A DNA stretch of 38,880 nt from Candidatus Kuenenbacteria bacterium (lineage in GTDB: Bacteria; Patescibacteriota; Patescibacteriia; UBA11705; JABHMO01): contig JABMRF010000028.1 in the NCBI GenBank assembly GCA_013202715.1, forward strand, positions 1-38,880. The letters run 5' to 3'. Each line of letters begins with the position of its first letter. Positions within the stretch are counted from its first letter, which is position 1. The translations under genes and the position numbers were made by a program. The notes beneath the pieces were generated by a model. It had not been told where the DNA came from and ran no database searches. It worked only from the letters and a program-made list of their open reading frames with translations. Shown piece after piece: positions 12,799-21,695 of the stretch.

Positions 12799-15700
12799 TC
12801 AGGAAACGTATCGTCGCCTGAGAATGATTAAAAATAGATACAGAAACATTGAGAGAAGTCCAAAGCCAGTGAGCTTTGACTCGCCAGATACTGAACAACC
12901 AGAGCTATCAGCAGTAGTACACTTATCAGCTGGGAATCCAGTAACCATGAAAACTCTTGAATCCTCAGCTTTGAATTCACCTTGTTCCACTGTGACCGTG
13001 ACAGCATACATACCGAAAGCATCACACGGGACATCGTAGAAAAAAGAAATCCAATGCCCTGTTCCGTCTGAAGTTGAAATCAGACTATACGAGTACTTTT
13101 CAAAAGAATTATCGCCATTATCCAGCGACTTGAACTTAAGTTTAAAGTGATCATCTTGATCAACTTCGCCAGTTAGCTTGCCAACCAAAAACTTCACTTT
13201 CATTTTGTCACCTGGACTAAGTTTTTCTGATGCTGAAAACGCTGAAGTCACCTGCAAATCTGTAATTTGCATTTCGTCTGGCGTTTCAACTTCACACTCG
13301 TCAAGCTTGATGGTTCTCATCATGCTTTTTTTCAAGCCATCAACAGTCACTCGCATTCTAACATCGTAGACACCATTGGCATCATAAATGTTTTCAGCGC
13401 TTAACTGGATGACTCCATATGGCAATTCAGTCATTTCCCCAAGTACATACCCAGCACCATCTGAGAAATCAATTTCTAACTCCTTTATAGAAGTATTCTC
13501 AGTGACACTATTCACATACCAAATCGCGCCAGCCTTGCAATCATCAAAAAGAACGGCGTAATGTTCAGCATCTGCAACGTAAGCACTACTGATGGAAACA
13601 CATTCACCATTAGCACAGGTTTCCATGTTCCCACAGACTTGAACTTGCTCTATATATTCACTGTTAGTGATATCATAAAGCCATAGCTCATTCTCGTTTT
13701 TGCACTGATACTTGTACACATTTGGATCACTGAGTGACCCCCCATCAATTGAAACGGGGCAAGATCCTTCAGCACACTCAGCTATAGTTCCCCAGTAATT
13801 CAGCTTATACTTTGTTACAATTTGATCAAAAGTATTGGATGGAGTAGTCGCTCCATTTACCAGTTCATCCGCAAAAGTATAAGCTGCTTGTTGCAATTCA
13901 GCCGCTTTTTGCTGGAAAGTTGGCAAATGACCAGGATAATGGTTATTCAGATTGATTTCAATGAGTTGTTTGAGCTGAGTATCACCCACTTCATCTGCAT
14001 AGTTATAAACTGCTCGCAAATGATGACGATGATTCAACCCGTGTTGAACTGAATGTTTATAGCTCTCAATCATTTCAGGTAACAGATCGCTGTTGTCCCA
14101 AATGTCCTTTTGCAGTTTTCCCTCAATTACCTGTTTGTATGAGCTAGGACTATATGACTTCTTAGCCATGAAGATATCGTCAAAATACTCTAGGGCATAA
14201 TTCACGTTCGCCCCTTCCTCAATGGCAGCAATTTCACCAATCAGATAACCCTTTCTCTTTAAGCCATAGAATTGGATGTAATGCCCGAATTCGTGTTCAA
14301 GGACCATTACAAAGATGTCATCATTAGCTGCAAAATAACCGTAGTAATTTGAATTTAAGTTGGTATTAACCTGAACCAGTTTCACATTTGGATGTGCTGA
14401 TCCATAAGGTTTTCCATGTAAAAAATCCTTAACCTTAATCTTCAGGCTTTGGAATTTACTTGGATTAACACTTTGCATCAGCATTTCAGCATTGTCATAG
14501 GCACCTTGAAATTTGGCAGACTGAAACACTTCAGCAAAGAACTGCTTACTGCTCTTTGATAAGCTTGTAACTTCCACAATCGGACCACTCCGCATTGCAT
14601 TGAAAATCACAAACTCTTTTCCTCCTTCATAAATGAAGATTGGATTTTTGTACAAAGCTTGACTAAACAGCATGTTGCCAGCATCGTCGCTGAGGAACAT
14701 CAACTGTCCAATCATTTGATCGTCGGCTGAACTATACACATACTTGGCACCACGGCCGAAGTCATCGAGTGTATACTCAAATACCGTAACACCTGCCGCT
14801 TGTGTAGTCTTCTTTACTCCGACGCCAAGTGCAGTTTTACCTAAACCGTAAGCCAGTGAGGCAATCATGACATATGGATTATCCAAAAAACTCATTAAAC
14901 CATCAAAGCAAATACCACAAGCTTCTGGCCCAACAAGTCCAGATGGGTAACTAAAGTCTTGACTGTCAAAACCACCAGCAAAAATATCTGTCCAGCTGGT
15001 TGGCTCAAGAATAATCCGACCGATGTTTTCTGCAGATTGACAGCTACCACACGAAATTGCTGCGATAATGAGGTAACCTGGGTCAAAAAAGTCCAGACCC
15101 TTCTTAAACCAAATACACATTTTTTGCCAAGCCTCTGTAATATCTTCCGTCATTGGCTTGACATTGGCAGTTTCCAGCATCTCACGGCAGAATGAAGTAA
15201 TCGTTCCTTGAGAGTTCAAACATTTGTAATATGCAAATTCCTGTTCAAGCTCATACTCTTCTTGCATTTTTGCCTGAATCTCATCAAAGAACTCTTGCAT
15301 GGTTAAATCAGCGTAAAATGGGTGAACTTCAAGTAATTCATTGTCTTCTGTGTTCAGAACAAGTTCGTTATTGTGGTAAATCTTGACATAGTACTCTGGC
15401 ACAAACAAACAACTAGGGCCTTCGCACGGACCAAAGATGTCAGCCATCTCATGTTCGTAAACAGCATTCCACAGAGCAGTGGTTAAATTTGAAGTAACTG
15501 ACCAAGTATAGTCAATCTGGAAGTCATCCTTTAAAATCCACCAATCTTTTTCCCAAACCTCAATGCCAATCGTTTCACCAACACAATTACCATTGTTATC
15601 CACCTGAAGTTCTGCAAACTCACCATCAGTGGCAATTGGAGCCTTCCAATAAGCAGACAAGAACTCGCAAGCAGAATCACAGGTTGTGGAATCGGCCGGC

Positions 15701-17847
15701 TTGGTGCTAACTGTTCCGCAATTGTTATTATCCCAACATTCGCGAGTTTTAACACCATTCACACAACTGGACCAATCGCCACATGCCCAATTTTCGAGAC
15801 AAACACATTCACCGGACTGGCAAAGGTGGAATTCTGGGCAAGGAACGATGGTCTGTTCATAGCAAGTAGTGTCAGAGTTATACACACAGACCCATTTCAT
15901 GGATTGATTTAAACAACCCTTAGATCCATTGGTACAATCGCTATCACAGCAGGGAGCAATACAAGTATCATCTTCGCAACCGCACTCGCACAAAGTATCA
16001 TCACCGTAATAGCAGACCAAGTCTTCAGAAGAGCAGAAACCTGCACTCCATAAGCCATCATAACTGTCGTTACAAATGGTCGGCATGGTTGTGCAGTCTT
16101 GGATAGTTTCAGTTGTAACATTACAGCTATTTTTCCAAACCAATGTATTACCAGTACAAGATTTGTGATCCTTCATCGGAGCACAGCTTGTCACACAATC
16201 TCCATTGCTGCAAAGTTTATTTACAGAACAAACAGAATAAGATTTGTCCCAACATCCGTCAATTTGGCTTTGAACACAAGTCCACTTGGACTGTAAATCT
16301 GGTGAACAGCCGATCTCACCTGAGTCGCACTGATCATAACAAGATTGGCATTCATCCTCAAAGCAATTACATGATTGAGGATTACCCCACTCATAGCAAC
16401 CATCATCATTATAGTCACCACAAGTTTGAATCGCCACACCACTAATGCATTCCTTCTTACCAGAAGGGAAACACTCATTATCGCACGGGGGCTCAGCATT
16501 ACAAATATCAAACAAATCATTACAGCCATACTGACATGATTGTCCTGATTCGTCATAACACCCATCTGCACCTACTGTGCAAGTCTTCAAGTAATTACCC
16601 TCGCAATATGGAGAATTCAAAGATTGCTGTGCAGTACACTGATTCGTACAATCTGTGATACAGTTGCCATTGCTACAAGTCTTTCCCGCACTACAACTTG
16701 TATAGGATTTATCCCAGCAACCATCAGATTGATTTTTGACACAGGTCCATTTGCTCGAATTGTTCGCAGAACAGCCGGTATCACCTGAGTCACATTGATC
16801 ACTGCAAGACTGACATGCATCATTGAAACACTGACAAGACTGGGGAGCTCCCCACTCATAGCAGCTGTCAGCATCATAGTTTCCACAAGTTTGAATGGAA
16901 ATAGAATTGATGCACTCTTTCTCTCCGGAAGGAAAACAATCGTTATTACAAGTAGGAGCAGAGTTGCAAGTTCCGGTTAAAACATTACAACCGTAACCAC
17001 AAGACTGTCCTGTCTCATCAAAACAACCATCATTCCCCATAGAACAAGTTTTAGAATAGCTTCCTTCACAATAAGGTGAGGTCAAAGCCTGCTGCGCAGT
17101 ACACTGATTCGTGCAAGCAGAAACACAGTTGCCATTACTACAAACCTTACCAAGCGAGCAAGTTGTGTAATCTTTCTCCCAACAACCATCTACTTCAACG
17201 CAATCCCACTTTTTGGTATTAGCGGAATTACATCCGTCATCATTGGGAGAACATTCATTGTTACAACAATGATCGTCAACACAAATGCACGACTGCCCAT
17301 TTCCCCACTCCAAACAAGAATCATTGTCATAATTCCCGCAAGTCATCAGAGTTTGGTTATCTGAGCAATCTTTTTCCCCACTTGGAGAACATTCATTGTC
17401 GCAGTTAGGCCCACACATTGCTCCAAAAGGTGTTTCCTCACAGATGCAACTCTGACCGGTCCAGTAGAAACAGCCATCGTTATCTTCATGGCAAGTTAGA
17501 ATTACCGTATCACCATCACAGTCCGTTTGGCCGTCATAGTCACATTCATTGTCACAATCCGATACACAATAACCATTCTCTGGATGTGTACCGTAAGGAC
17601 AACAAACAGCATCACCTCCGTCACAAAAAAACTTCTTGCCATTGCAATTAGAATCACTGTAACAGCCACCGCCACAATACGTTTTGCCACTGTCACATTT
17701 ACAACTGCCATTTGTACAGAAAAATGGATCACAACACCATGTAACCCAACTGCAATCTTGTCCATATCCAGCACACGCATTCACTTCACTGATTTGGCCA
17801 AAAATACAACAAAAAAACACAACAGCAATCAAACTAAGCTTTTTCAT
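12799..17847 (-). CDS. Giant Cys-rich secreted/surface protein with HExxH metalloprotease site and C-terminal sorting tail
   Basis: 1682 residues from ATG 17847 (GGAGGAG upstream). Signal peptide 1-24 (MKKLSLIAVVFFCC...VNA). Residues about 25 to 690 hold dozens of cysteines arranged in two full and one partial copy of a unit of about 150 residues. Its marks are NEC-PSGEKEC, IQTCG-YD-D-CYEWG, SKWTCV, DGCWDKSY and TNQCTAQQ. A thrombospondin-1-like stretch (WACGDWSSCVNGVKTREC) follows, then a beta-rich region. H1185-E-F-G-H1189 with a downstream acidic EEGANVNYALE segment looks like a gluzincin-type zinc protease. The end has Cys, a hydrophobic helix and RRR (GLLSMFLYLFLIILRRR), resembling MYXO-CTERM-type sorting signals. 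It probably acts at the cell surface in attachment or degradation; this is inference. Own promoter region and terminator. Confidence 0.85.
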   Translation of the reverse strand: MKKLSLIAVVFFCCIFGQISEVNACAGYGQDCSWVTWCCDPFFCTNGSCKCDSGKTYCGGGCYSDSNCNGKKFFCDGGDAVCCPYGTHPENGYCVSDCDNECDYDGQTDCDGDTVILTCHEDNDGCFYWTGQSCICEETPFGAMCGPNCDNECSPSGEKDCSDNQTLMTCGNYDNDSCLEWGNGQSCICVDDHCCNNECSPNDDGCNSANTKKWDCVEVDGCWEKDYTTCSLGKVCSNGNCVSACTNQCTAQQALTSPYCEGSYSKTCSMGNDGCFDETGQSCGYGCNVLTGTCNSAPTCNNDCFPSGEKECINSISIQTCGNYDADSCYEWGAPQSCQCFNDACQSCSDQCDSGDTGCSANNSSKWTCVKNQSDGCWDKSYTSCSAGKTCSNGNCITDCTNQCTAQQSLNSPYCEGNYLKTCTVGADGCYDESGQSCQYGCNDLFDICNAEPPCDNECFPSGKKECISGVAIQTCGDYNDDGCYEWGNPQSCNCFEDECQSCYDQCDSGEIGCSPDLQSKWTCVQSQIDGCWDKSYSVCSVNKLCSNGDCVTSCAPMKDHKSCTGNTLVWKNSCNVTTETIQDCTTMPTICNDSYDGLWSAGFCSSEDLVCYYGDDTLCECGCEDDTCIAPCCDSDCTNGSKGCLNQSMKWVCVYNSDTTCYEQTIVPCPEFHLCQSGECVCLENWACGDWSSCVNGVKTRECWDNNNCGTVSTKPADSTTCDSACEFLSAYWKAPIATDGEFAELQVDNNGNCVGETIGIEVWEKDWWILKDDFQIDYTWSVTSNLTTALWNAVYEHEMADIFGPCEGPSCLFVPEYYVKIYHNNELVLNTEDNELLEVHPFYADLTMQEFFDEIQAKMQEEYELEQEFAYYKCLNSQGTITSFCREMLETANVKPMTEDITEAWQKMCIWFKKGLDFFDPGYLIIAAISCGSCQSAENIGRIILEPTSWTDIFAGGFDSQDFSYPSGLVGPEACGICFDGLMSFLDNPYVMIASLAYGLGKTALGVGVKKTTQAAGVTVFEYTLDDFGRGAKYVYSSADDQMIGQLMFLSDDAGNMLFSQALYKNPIFIYEGGKEFVIFNAMRSGPIVEVTSLSKSSKQFFAEVFQSAKFQGAYDNAEMLMQSVNPSKFQSLKIKVKDFLHGKPYGSAHPNVKLVQVNTNLNSNYYGYFAANDDIFVMVLEHEFGHYIQFYGLKRKGYLIGEIAAIEEGANVNYALEYFDDIFMAKKSYSPSSYKQVIEGKLQKDIWDNSDLLPEMIESYKHSVQHGLNHRHHLRAVYNYADEVGDTQLKQLIEINLNNHYPGHLPTFQQKAAELQQAAYTFADELVNGATTPSNTFDQIVTKYKLNYWGTIAECAEGSCPVSIDGGSLSDPNVYKYQCKNENELWLYDITNSEYIEQVQVCGNMETCANGECVSISSAYVADAEHYAVLFDDCKAGAIWYVNSVTENTSIKELEIDFSDGAGYVLGEMTELPYGVIQLSAENIYDANGVYDVRMRVTVDGLKKSMMRTIKLDECEVETPDEMQITDLQVTSAFSASEKLSPGDKMKVKFLVGKLTGEVDQDDHFKLKFKSLDNGDNSFEKYSYSLISTSDGTGHWISFFYDVPCDAFGMYAVTVTVEQGEFKAEDSRVFMVTGFPADKCTTADSSGCSVSGESKLTGFGLLSMFLYLFLIILRRRYVS

Positions 17848-17863
17848 GACGCTCCTCCAAATT

Positions 17864-17898
17864 TTGACAATTGTCAAGGTTCAATGTCATCTGACATT
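17864..17898. promoter_or_regulatory. Two operator-like palindromes before the giant gene
   Basis: TTGACAATTGTCAA (17864-17877) is a perfect 14-bp palindrome. AATGTCA-TC-TGACATT (17883-17898) is a perfect 7+2+7 inverted repeat. Both share TGACA/TGTCA half-sites and lie between the predicted -10 and the ribosome site, suggesting a repressor site. Confidence 0.6.
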
Positions 17899-17901
17899 AA
17901 C

Positions 17902-17935
17902 ATTGTACACTATCAGACAATAAGTAAAAAGTCAA
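17902..17935 (-). promoter_or_regulatory. Candidate promoter of the giant gene
   Basis: Minus strand TTGACT (17935-17930) with TAGTGT 17 bp away (17912-17907) or the better TACAAT (17907-17902) at 22 bp. The exact -10 is uncertain. Confidence 0.45.
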
Positions 17936-17938
17936 TGT

Positions 17939-17968
17939 AAAAAAAAAACTGATTCGTGTGAGAATCAG
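17939..17968 (-). terminator. Terminator of the small-ORF unit
   Basis: CTGATTC and GAATCAG pair around a 6-nt loop, followed on the minus strand by ten T. Confidence 0.9.
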
Positions 17969-17972
17969 CTTG

Positions 17973-18107
17973 TTAAATGGAAAAAACGTCTAGGATTGAC
18001 TCGATAGCTTCTGACAATCCCAAACCATCGCTTTCTACAGGTTTGAGGACGGTACCACTTCTGCCTTCTGCCTTCTGCATTACTTTCACCTCTAGGCTAA
18101 CGACCAT
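17973..18107 (-). CDS. Putative 44-aa protein, second ORF of the small unit
   Basis: Starts MVVSLEVKVMQKAEGRSG and ends LSEAIESILDVFSI. It overlaps the end of the upstream ORF by 11 nt, with GGAG 7 nt before the ATG, which suggests translational coupling. A second in-frame ATG at 18080 is preceded by GAGGTG. A gcagaag unit repeated three times encodes QKAEGR. It lies within a transcript that has a perfect promoter and terminator. No family is recognised. The region could instead be a non-coding RNA of about 380 nt. Confidence 0.45.
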   Translation of the reverse strand: MVVSLEVKVMQKAEGRSGTVLKPVESDGLGLSEAIESILDVFSI

Positions 18108-18255
18108 TCAGAACTCCGAGTTTCTTTCTTTGTTGTTTCATCCTCCTTACCCGTGAAAAGGGCTCGAGCCATCGATGTCCGTAGCAGGTGAGCTTAAGTA
18201 AACTCAACCGCCGTCTCCCCCTCTCTCTCCTGAGCGCAAGTTTCAAACTGTGCAT
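18097..18255 (-). CDS. Putative 52-aa Arg-rich protein, first ORF of the small unit
   Basis: 52 residues from ATG 18255, preceded by AGGGAG at 6 nt. Very basic: LALRRERGRRRLSLLKL near the N-terminus, and an Arg/Lys-rich C-terminus (RMKQQRKKLGVLNGR). No family is recognised; the charge suggests nucleic-acid or ribosome binding, or a leader ORF. The promoter upstream is perfect consensus, and this is the best reason to think the locus is expressed. Codon use is less AT-biased than in htpX next door. Confidence 0.5.
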   Translation of the reverse strand: MHSLKLALRRERGRRRLSLLKLTCYGHRWLEPFSRVRRMKQQRKKLGVLNGR

Positions 18256-18326
18256 GTCAGCTCCCTTTTTAAATAGATAGCACCTCCAAATTGAATTAAA
18301 GAACACGGTCACACTATAATTATAGC

Positions 18327-18355
18327 ATTATATTACTAATTTTTAAATTTGTCAA
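18327..18355 (-). promoter_or_regulatory. Perfect consensus promoter of the small-ORF unit
   Basis: Minus strand TTGACA (18355-18350), 17-bp spacer, TATAAT (18332-18327). It starts 10 nt after the htpX stop codon. Confidence 0.9.
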
Positions 18356-18364
18356 ATCCACAAG

Positions 18365-19261
18365 TTAAGCCATACTGCGCAACTTTTCAATTCGATCTTC
18401 AATCGGCGGATGAGTAGAAAATGCATTTCTGACCTTTTTTCCACTAAGTGGGTTATCAATAAACAAATGAGCTGTTGCCTTTGAGGCCTTTTTCATTTGT
18501 AAATTTTCATTTTTAATTTTTTCGAGTGCATTAGCCAAACCTTCCGGATAGCGGGTTAACAATGCTCCGGATGCGTCAGCCAAGTATTCACGCTTTCTGG
18601 AGATTGCAAACTTAATCAGCTGAGCTATTATCGGTGAAAGGACAATGAATACCAGACCAATAATTAAAATCGCAGGATGACCGCCCCCTTTTCCACCTTT
18701 CGATTTCCCTCGACCTCCGCCCAAAAAACTCATTCGCAAAAAGATATTTGCCAAGATTGCAATTGTGCCGACTAAAACTGCCACAAGCATCATAAATCTT
18801 ATATCGTAATTTTTGATATGTGATAATTCGTGAGCAAGGACGCCTTCAAGTTCTTCATTTTTAAGTTTTTCAATCGCTCCGCGGGTAACTGCAATAGAAG
18901 ACATTTCCGGATTTCTTCCTGTAGCAAAAGCGTTAATTGCCGGATCTTCGATAATATAAACTTTGGGAGTGGGTGTCCCAGCAGTAATGCAAAGATTTTC
19001 AACCATGTTATGTACATAACTATTTTCTTCTTTTGTAATCGGCTTTGCGCCAACTGAAGCTAAAGCTATTTTGTCGCCTTTGAAATATGATACTGAAGTC
19101 ATTAAAAGCGAAATAACGGCCGCAATGATAAGTCCTGCGTACGGAACACCTTCAACGCCGTAAAAATAATCAAAAGCATAACCAACGCCGAGAAGCACTG
19201 CGAAAAAAATTACAATTAAGAAAACAGAATTCCTTTTATTGGAATCAATCTGATTGTACAT
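18365..19261 (-). CDS. htpX: HtpX-family membrane zinc metalloprotease (M48B)
   Basis: Degrades misfolded membrane proteins from the cytoplasmic face of the membrane. 298 residues from ATG 19261; the upstream in-frame extension is repeat sequence. Two N-terminal helices (about 13-55) are followed by the protease domain with H144-E-L-S-H148, the downstream Glu in EYLADASGALL (third zinc ligand), and two more helices between. A Gly/Lys-rich loop (GGGRGKSKGGKGGG) is typical of this branch. HtpX and LemA are often neighbours; here a GxxExxY cassette separates them. No ribosome site is evident. Confidence 0.93.
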   Translation of the reverse strand: MYNQIDSNKRNSVFLIVIFFAVLLGVGYAFDYFYGVEGVPYAGLIIAAVISLLMTSVSYFKGDKIALASVGAKPITKEENSYVHNMVENLCITAGTPTPKVYIIEDPAINAFATGRNPEMSSIAVTRGAIEKLKNEELEGVLAHELSHIKNYDIRFMMLVAVLVGTIAILANIFLRMSFLGGGRGKSKGGKGGGHPAILIIGLVFIVLSPIIAQLIKFAISRKREYLADASGALLTRYPEGLANALEKIKNENLQMKKASKATAHLFIDNPLSGKKVRNAFSTHPPIEDRIEKLRSMA

Positions 19262-19265
19262 ATAT

Positions 19266-19835
19266 ATGTGCGAACTACGAACGTATACGAACTTACGAAC
19301 AACTGCAGGCGCAAGCTTCAATATTCGTTAATAACTCTTTTTATAACAACGCTATCAAAAGTAAAACAGCCGACTACTGCTAATTGCAAATTTAAGGCAA
19401 TTAAATATTTTTTTGTTTGCTCAATTAAATCCGCGGTCACAAATTTACCTCTCTTAAGCTCCAGAACAAGTACCCCGTCTGGCCCTTCAATATAAAAATC
19501 GAGAAAATATTTACCAACATTCTTGTTTTTATATGTTAAGGGTACATAATGTTGACTTTTATATTTTAGAATTGAATCATTCAACCCAATCTCAACTGCT
19601 TTATGATAAACCTTTTCTAGGTGTCCTCCCCCCAATTTTTTATAGACATCAATAAGAACCCCATTAACAAGATAACTTGTTTCAGGATATAACAAATCTT
19701 CTTTATGAATTGTATATATTTTCCCTCCCCTATCAACCTCCATATAATCTATGTACGAACTACGAACAGAAACAGCTGTCCATAGTTAGAACATCCATTA
19801 GTTCGTATGTTCGTATGCGTTCGTAGTTCGCACAT
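19266..19835. mobile_element. Putative 570-bp inverted-repeat cassette carrying a GxxExxY gene
   Basis: 27-bp terminal inverted repeats match at 26 positions: 19266-19292 (ATGTGCGAACTACGAACG...) and 19809-19835. A further direct copy of TACGAACTACGAAC lies inside, upstream of the gene start (around 19755-19768). The only gene inside is a GxxExxY protein. The unit sits exactly between htpX and lemA, and its right end touches the lemA stop codon. There is no transposase and no clear target duplication. Confidence 0.55.
19318..19743 (-). CDS. GxxExxY protein (PD-(D/E)XK nuclease-like, TIGR04256/PF13366)
   Basis: 141 residues. The defining motif is G40-H-L-E43-K-V-Y46. Later, D82 (YFLDFYI) and E95-L-K97 (VLELKRG) fit a PD-(D/E)XK nuclease active site. 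The family is widespread in environmental bacteria and CPR genomes. Its function is not established, and it is often found in mobile or intervening sequences. Here it is the only gene between 27-bp inverted repeats. No Shine-Dalgarno sequence precedes ATG 19743. Confidence 0.85.
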   Translation of the reverse strand: MEVDRGGKIYTIHKEDLLYPETSYLVNGVLIDVYKKLGGGHLEKVYHKAVEIGLNDSILKYKSQHYVPLTYKNKNVGKYFLDFYIEGPDGVLVLELKRGKFVTADLIEQTKKYLIALNLQLAVVGCFTFDSVVIKRVINEY

Positions 19836-20407
19836 CAGAACTTTACCTTCACGTTTTCCTTTTCACCTTCTTCCGCTGCAAAGAAATCATACTTTTTGAA
19901 AGTTAGCATGTTTGCAATCATGTTCGTTGGGAAAACTTGAATTTTGGTATTGAAGTCGCGGACATTACCGTTATAAAATCGGCGAGAAGCCTGAATTTTG
20001 TTTTCTGTGTCACTAAGCTCGTCCTGAAGTTTCAAAAAGTTTTCTGAAGCTTTTAAATCAGGATAACTCTCTGTAACTGCGAACAATGTTTTCAGTGTGC
20101 CACTAAGCATGTTTTCCGCTTCAGCTTTTTCTTTCATTGAAGCGCCCTTGTTTTCATGAGTGGCCATGGCGGAAACTCTAGCTGCGGTTACTTTTTCGAG
20201 TGTTCCCGCTTCATGTCCCATGTAGCCTTTTACAGTTTCCATTAAATTTGGAATCAAGTCATAACGCCGCTTCAATTGCACGTCAATGTCACTAAATGCT
20301 TCGTCAACGCGATTGCGTGAGCGAATTAGACCATTGTAAACTGCGATTAGCCAGAAAATAATTACGACAATGATCGCAATTACAACATAGAGAATAATTA
20401 GTCCCAT
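19835..20407 (-). CDS. lemA: LemA family protein
   Basis: 190 residues. One N-terminal transmembrane helix (2-25) is followed by the long helical LemA domain with YNGLIRSRNRVDEAFSDIDV, LKRRYDLIPNLMETVKGYM, ASRRFYNGNVRDFNTKIQ-type and FPTNMIANML motifs, all characteristic. The family is membrane-anchored with the helical bundle outside. Its molecular role is unclear, but it commonly neighbours HtpX. The last base of the stop codon is the last base of the right inverted repeat of the adjacent cassette. Confidence 0.95.
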   Translation of the reverse strand: MGLIILYVVIAIIVVIIFWLIAVYNGLIRSRNRVDEAFSDIDVQLKRRYDLIPNLMETVKGYMGHEAGTLEKVTAARVSAMATHENKGASMKEKAEAENMLSGTLKTLFAVTESYPDLKASENFLKLQDELSDTENKIQASRRFYNGNVRDFNTKIQVFPTNMIANMLTFKKYDFFAAEEGEKENVKVKF

Positions 20408-20532
20408 AGATTTATTTAGATTAATACTTAACTAAATTGATTATATCACGTAATTATAGATAAATAAAGAGAAATTAACCCTGCAAAATTACTTAAATTA
20501 CAACTATCTTGACAAAATAATTTTGATTAACA

Positions 20533-20563
20533 AAAGACCAACAATTACCTGTTGGACTTTTTA
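20533..20563 (-). terminator. Terminator of the FecR-domain gene
   Basis: CCAACA and TGTTGG pair with AAAAGA / ACTTTTT flanks. It can act on both strands. Confidence 0.6.
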
Positions 20564-20579
20564 TATAGAAATATTAAGT

Positions 20580-21692
20580 TTATTGATTCGAATCTGAATT
20601 TTCCGGTTCAATCTGATCAAGTTTAGCGGAAATAAATGCCACTTCCTGATCATTTAACATTTTTGTAAAAATAAATAACTTGAATGCCGGATGCCTGTTC
20701 AGCTTATTAATAAACTCAGGATCCAGAGCTTGTAGTCGAGAAAAGTCAGGACTGGTCATTCGGCTGATATTATATTTGTGTAAATGATTTATTGCTGATT
20801 CTATTTGACTTTGATCAATTAGAGCCTGCGCTTCAATTGCTCGCTTTAATTTGATATTACGTTTATATTCATCTTTGTTACTTGAAAACAGCTGGCCAAG
20901 TTTTTCAGATAATAATTTAAACTTGAACATTCCGGTTTCAGGCAATGGTCCAATTTTATCAATAATTTCCGTACGTCTAAATACAAGATATTTTTCAAAT
21001 TCCTTGTTCATTTGCATGTTGTTATAAATCCAGGGATTTTCTTTTAGACTTGTTTTCAAATCTGCCGACGCAACGTGCTCAATTTCAGATTTAGAATCAA
21101 GAAAACTGTAAGTCAGACTATCTCCCGGATTCAACTCAGATAATAATTCTTGTTTATCCTTATCATAAACTTCAACCATATTTTCATAAACAAAAACTTC
21201 TGTACTTGTTTCAGACAAACTAACATTGAATGCTGCTCCGCGTGTTGCGGCAATTATTGAACCGGATTCAATTTTGAAACTTGCTGCTGGATGCAAAAGA
21301 TCCAGCAAACGCGACCAAACCTCTCCTTTTCGAAGCTTGACTGTAACCTGAGTCAATAGTGGCATTTTTTCATCTATAAATGCCTGCACGATCACAACTT
21401 CTGAATTTTCTGCCAGCATTGCTTCTTGTGTGTCAAAAAAGGAAATTCGAGCTACCGAATTCGATCCGGTTTTAACTATATCTCCCTCAGACGCTTTTTC
21501 AATTCCGGTTATTTTTTCAAAATCATTATTATCAGCGGTCTTATGCCAAACGTCTCCCTTTTCAACGATAATATTAATGCCCGCCTGCTTGAGTTCAACA
21601 GAACCGGAAGAAAAATATAATGTAAAGCCAAAAATTACAGCCACAATCAAAATAATTGTGATTATCCGTCTGGTTGATTTCATTGTTAACAT
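20580..21692 (-). CDS. FecR-domain protein, membrane anchored
   Basis: 370 residues. An N-terminal membrane anchor (RRIITIILIVAVIFGFTLYF) is followed by a FecR-type beta domain at about 40-200, with GDVWHKTADN, GDIVKTGSNSVARI, LRKGEVWSRLL and ATRGAAFNV as the expected strand motifs. The C-terminal half is helical and unassigned. FecR domains bind ligands or sense partners outside the membrane; no sigma factor gene lies next to it. An alternative start is ATG 21683. No ribosome site is seen. Confidence 0.82.
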   Translation of the reverse strand: MLTMKSTRRIITIILIVAVIFGFTLYFSSGSVELKQAGINIIVEKGDVWHKTADNNDFEKITGIEKASEGDIVKTGSNSVARISFFDTQEAMLAENSEVVIVQAFIDEKMPLLTQVTVKLRKGEVWSRLLDLLHPAASFKIESGSIIAATRGAAFNVSLSETSTEVFVYENMVEVYDKDKQELLSELNPGDSLTYSFLDSKSEIEHVASADLKTSLKENPWIYNNMQMNKEFEKYLVFRRTEIIDKIGPLPETGMFKFKLLSEKLGQLFSSNKDEYKRNIKLKRAIEAQALIDQSQIESAINHLHKYNISRMTSPDFSRLQALDPEFINKLNRHPAFKLFIFTKMLNDQEVAFISAKLDQIEPENSDSNQ

Positions 21693-21695
21693 AAA

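Noticed and set aside
18097..18312. Start of the Arg-rich ORF at 18312
   Set aside because: That codon is within about 20 nt of the -10 element and has no ribosome site; ATG 18255 follows AGGGAG at proper distance.
17973..18320. tmRNA, RNase P RNA or 6S RNA in the small-ORF unit
   Set aside because: No tRNA-like ends, no GAGGAAAGTC-type RNase P core and no long bulged 6S-like duplex could be found.
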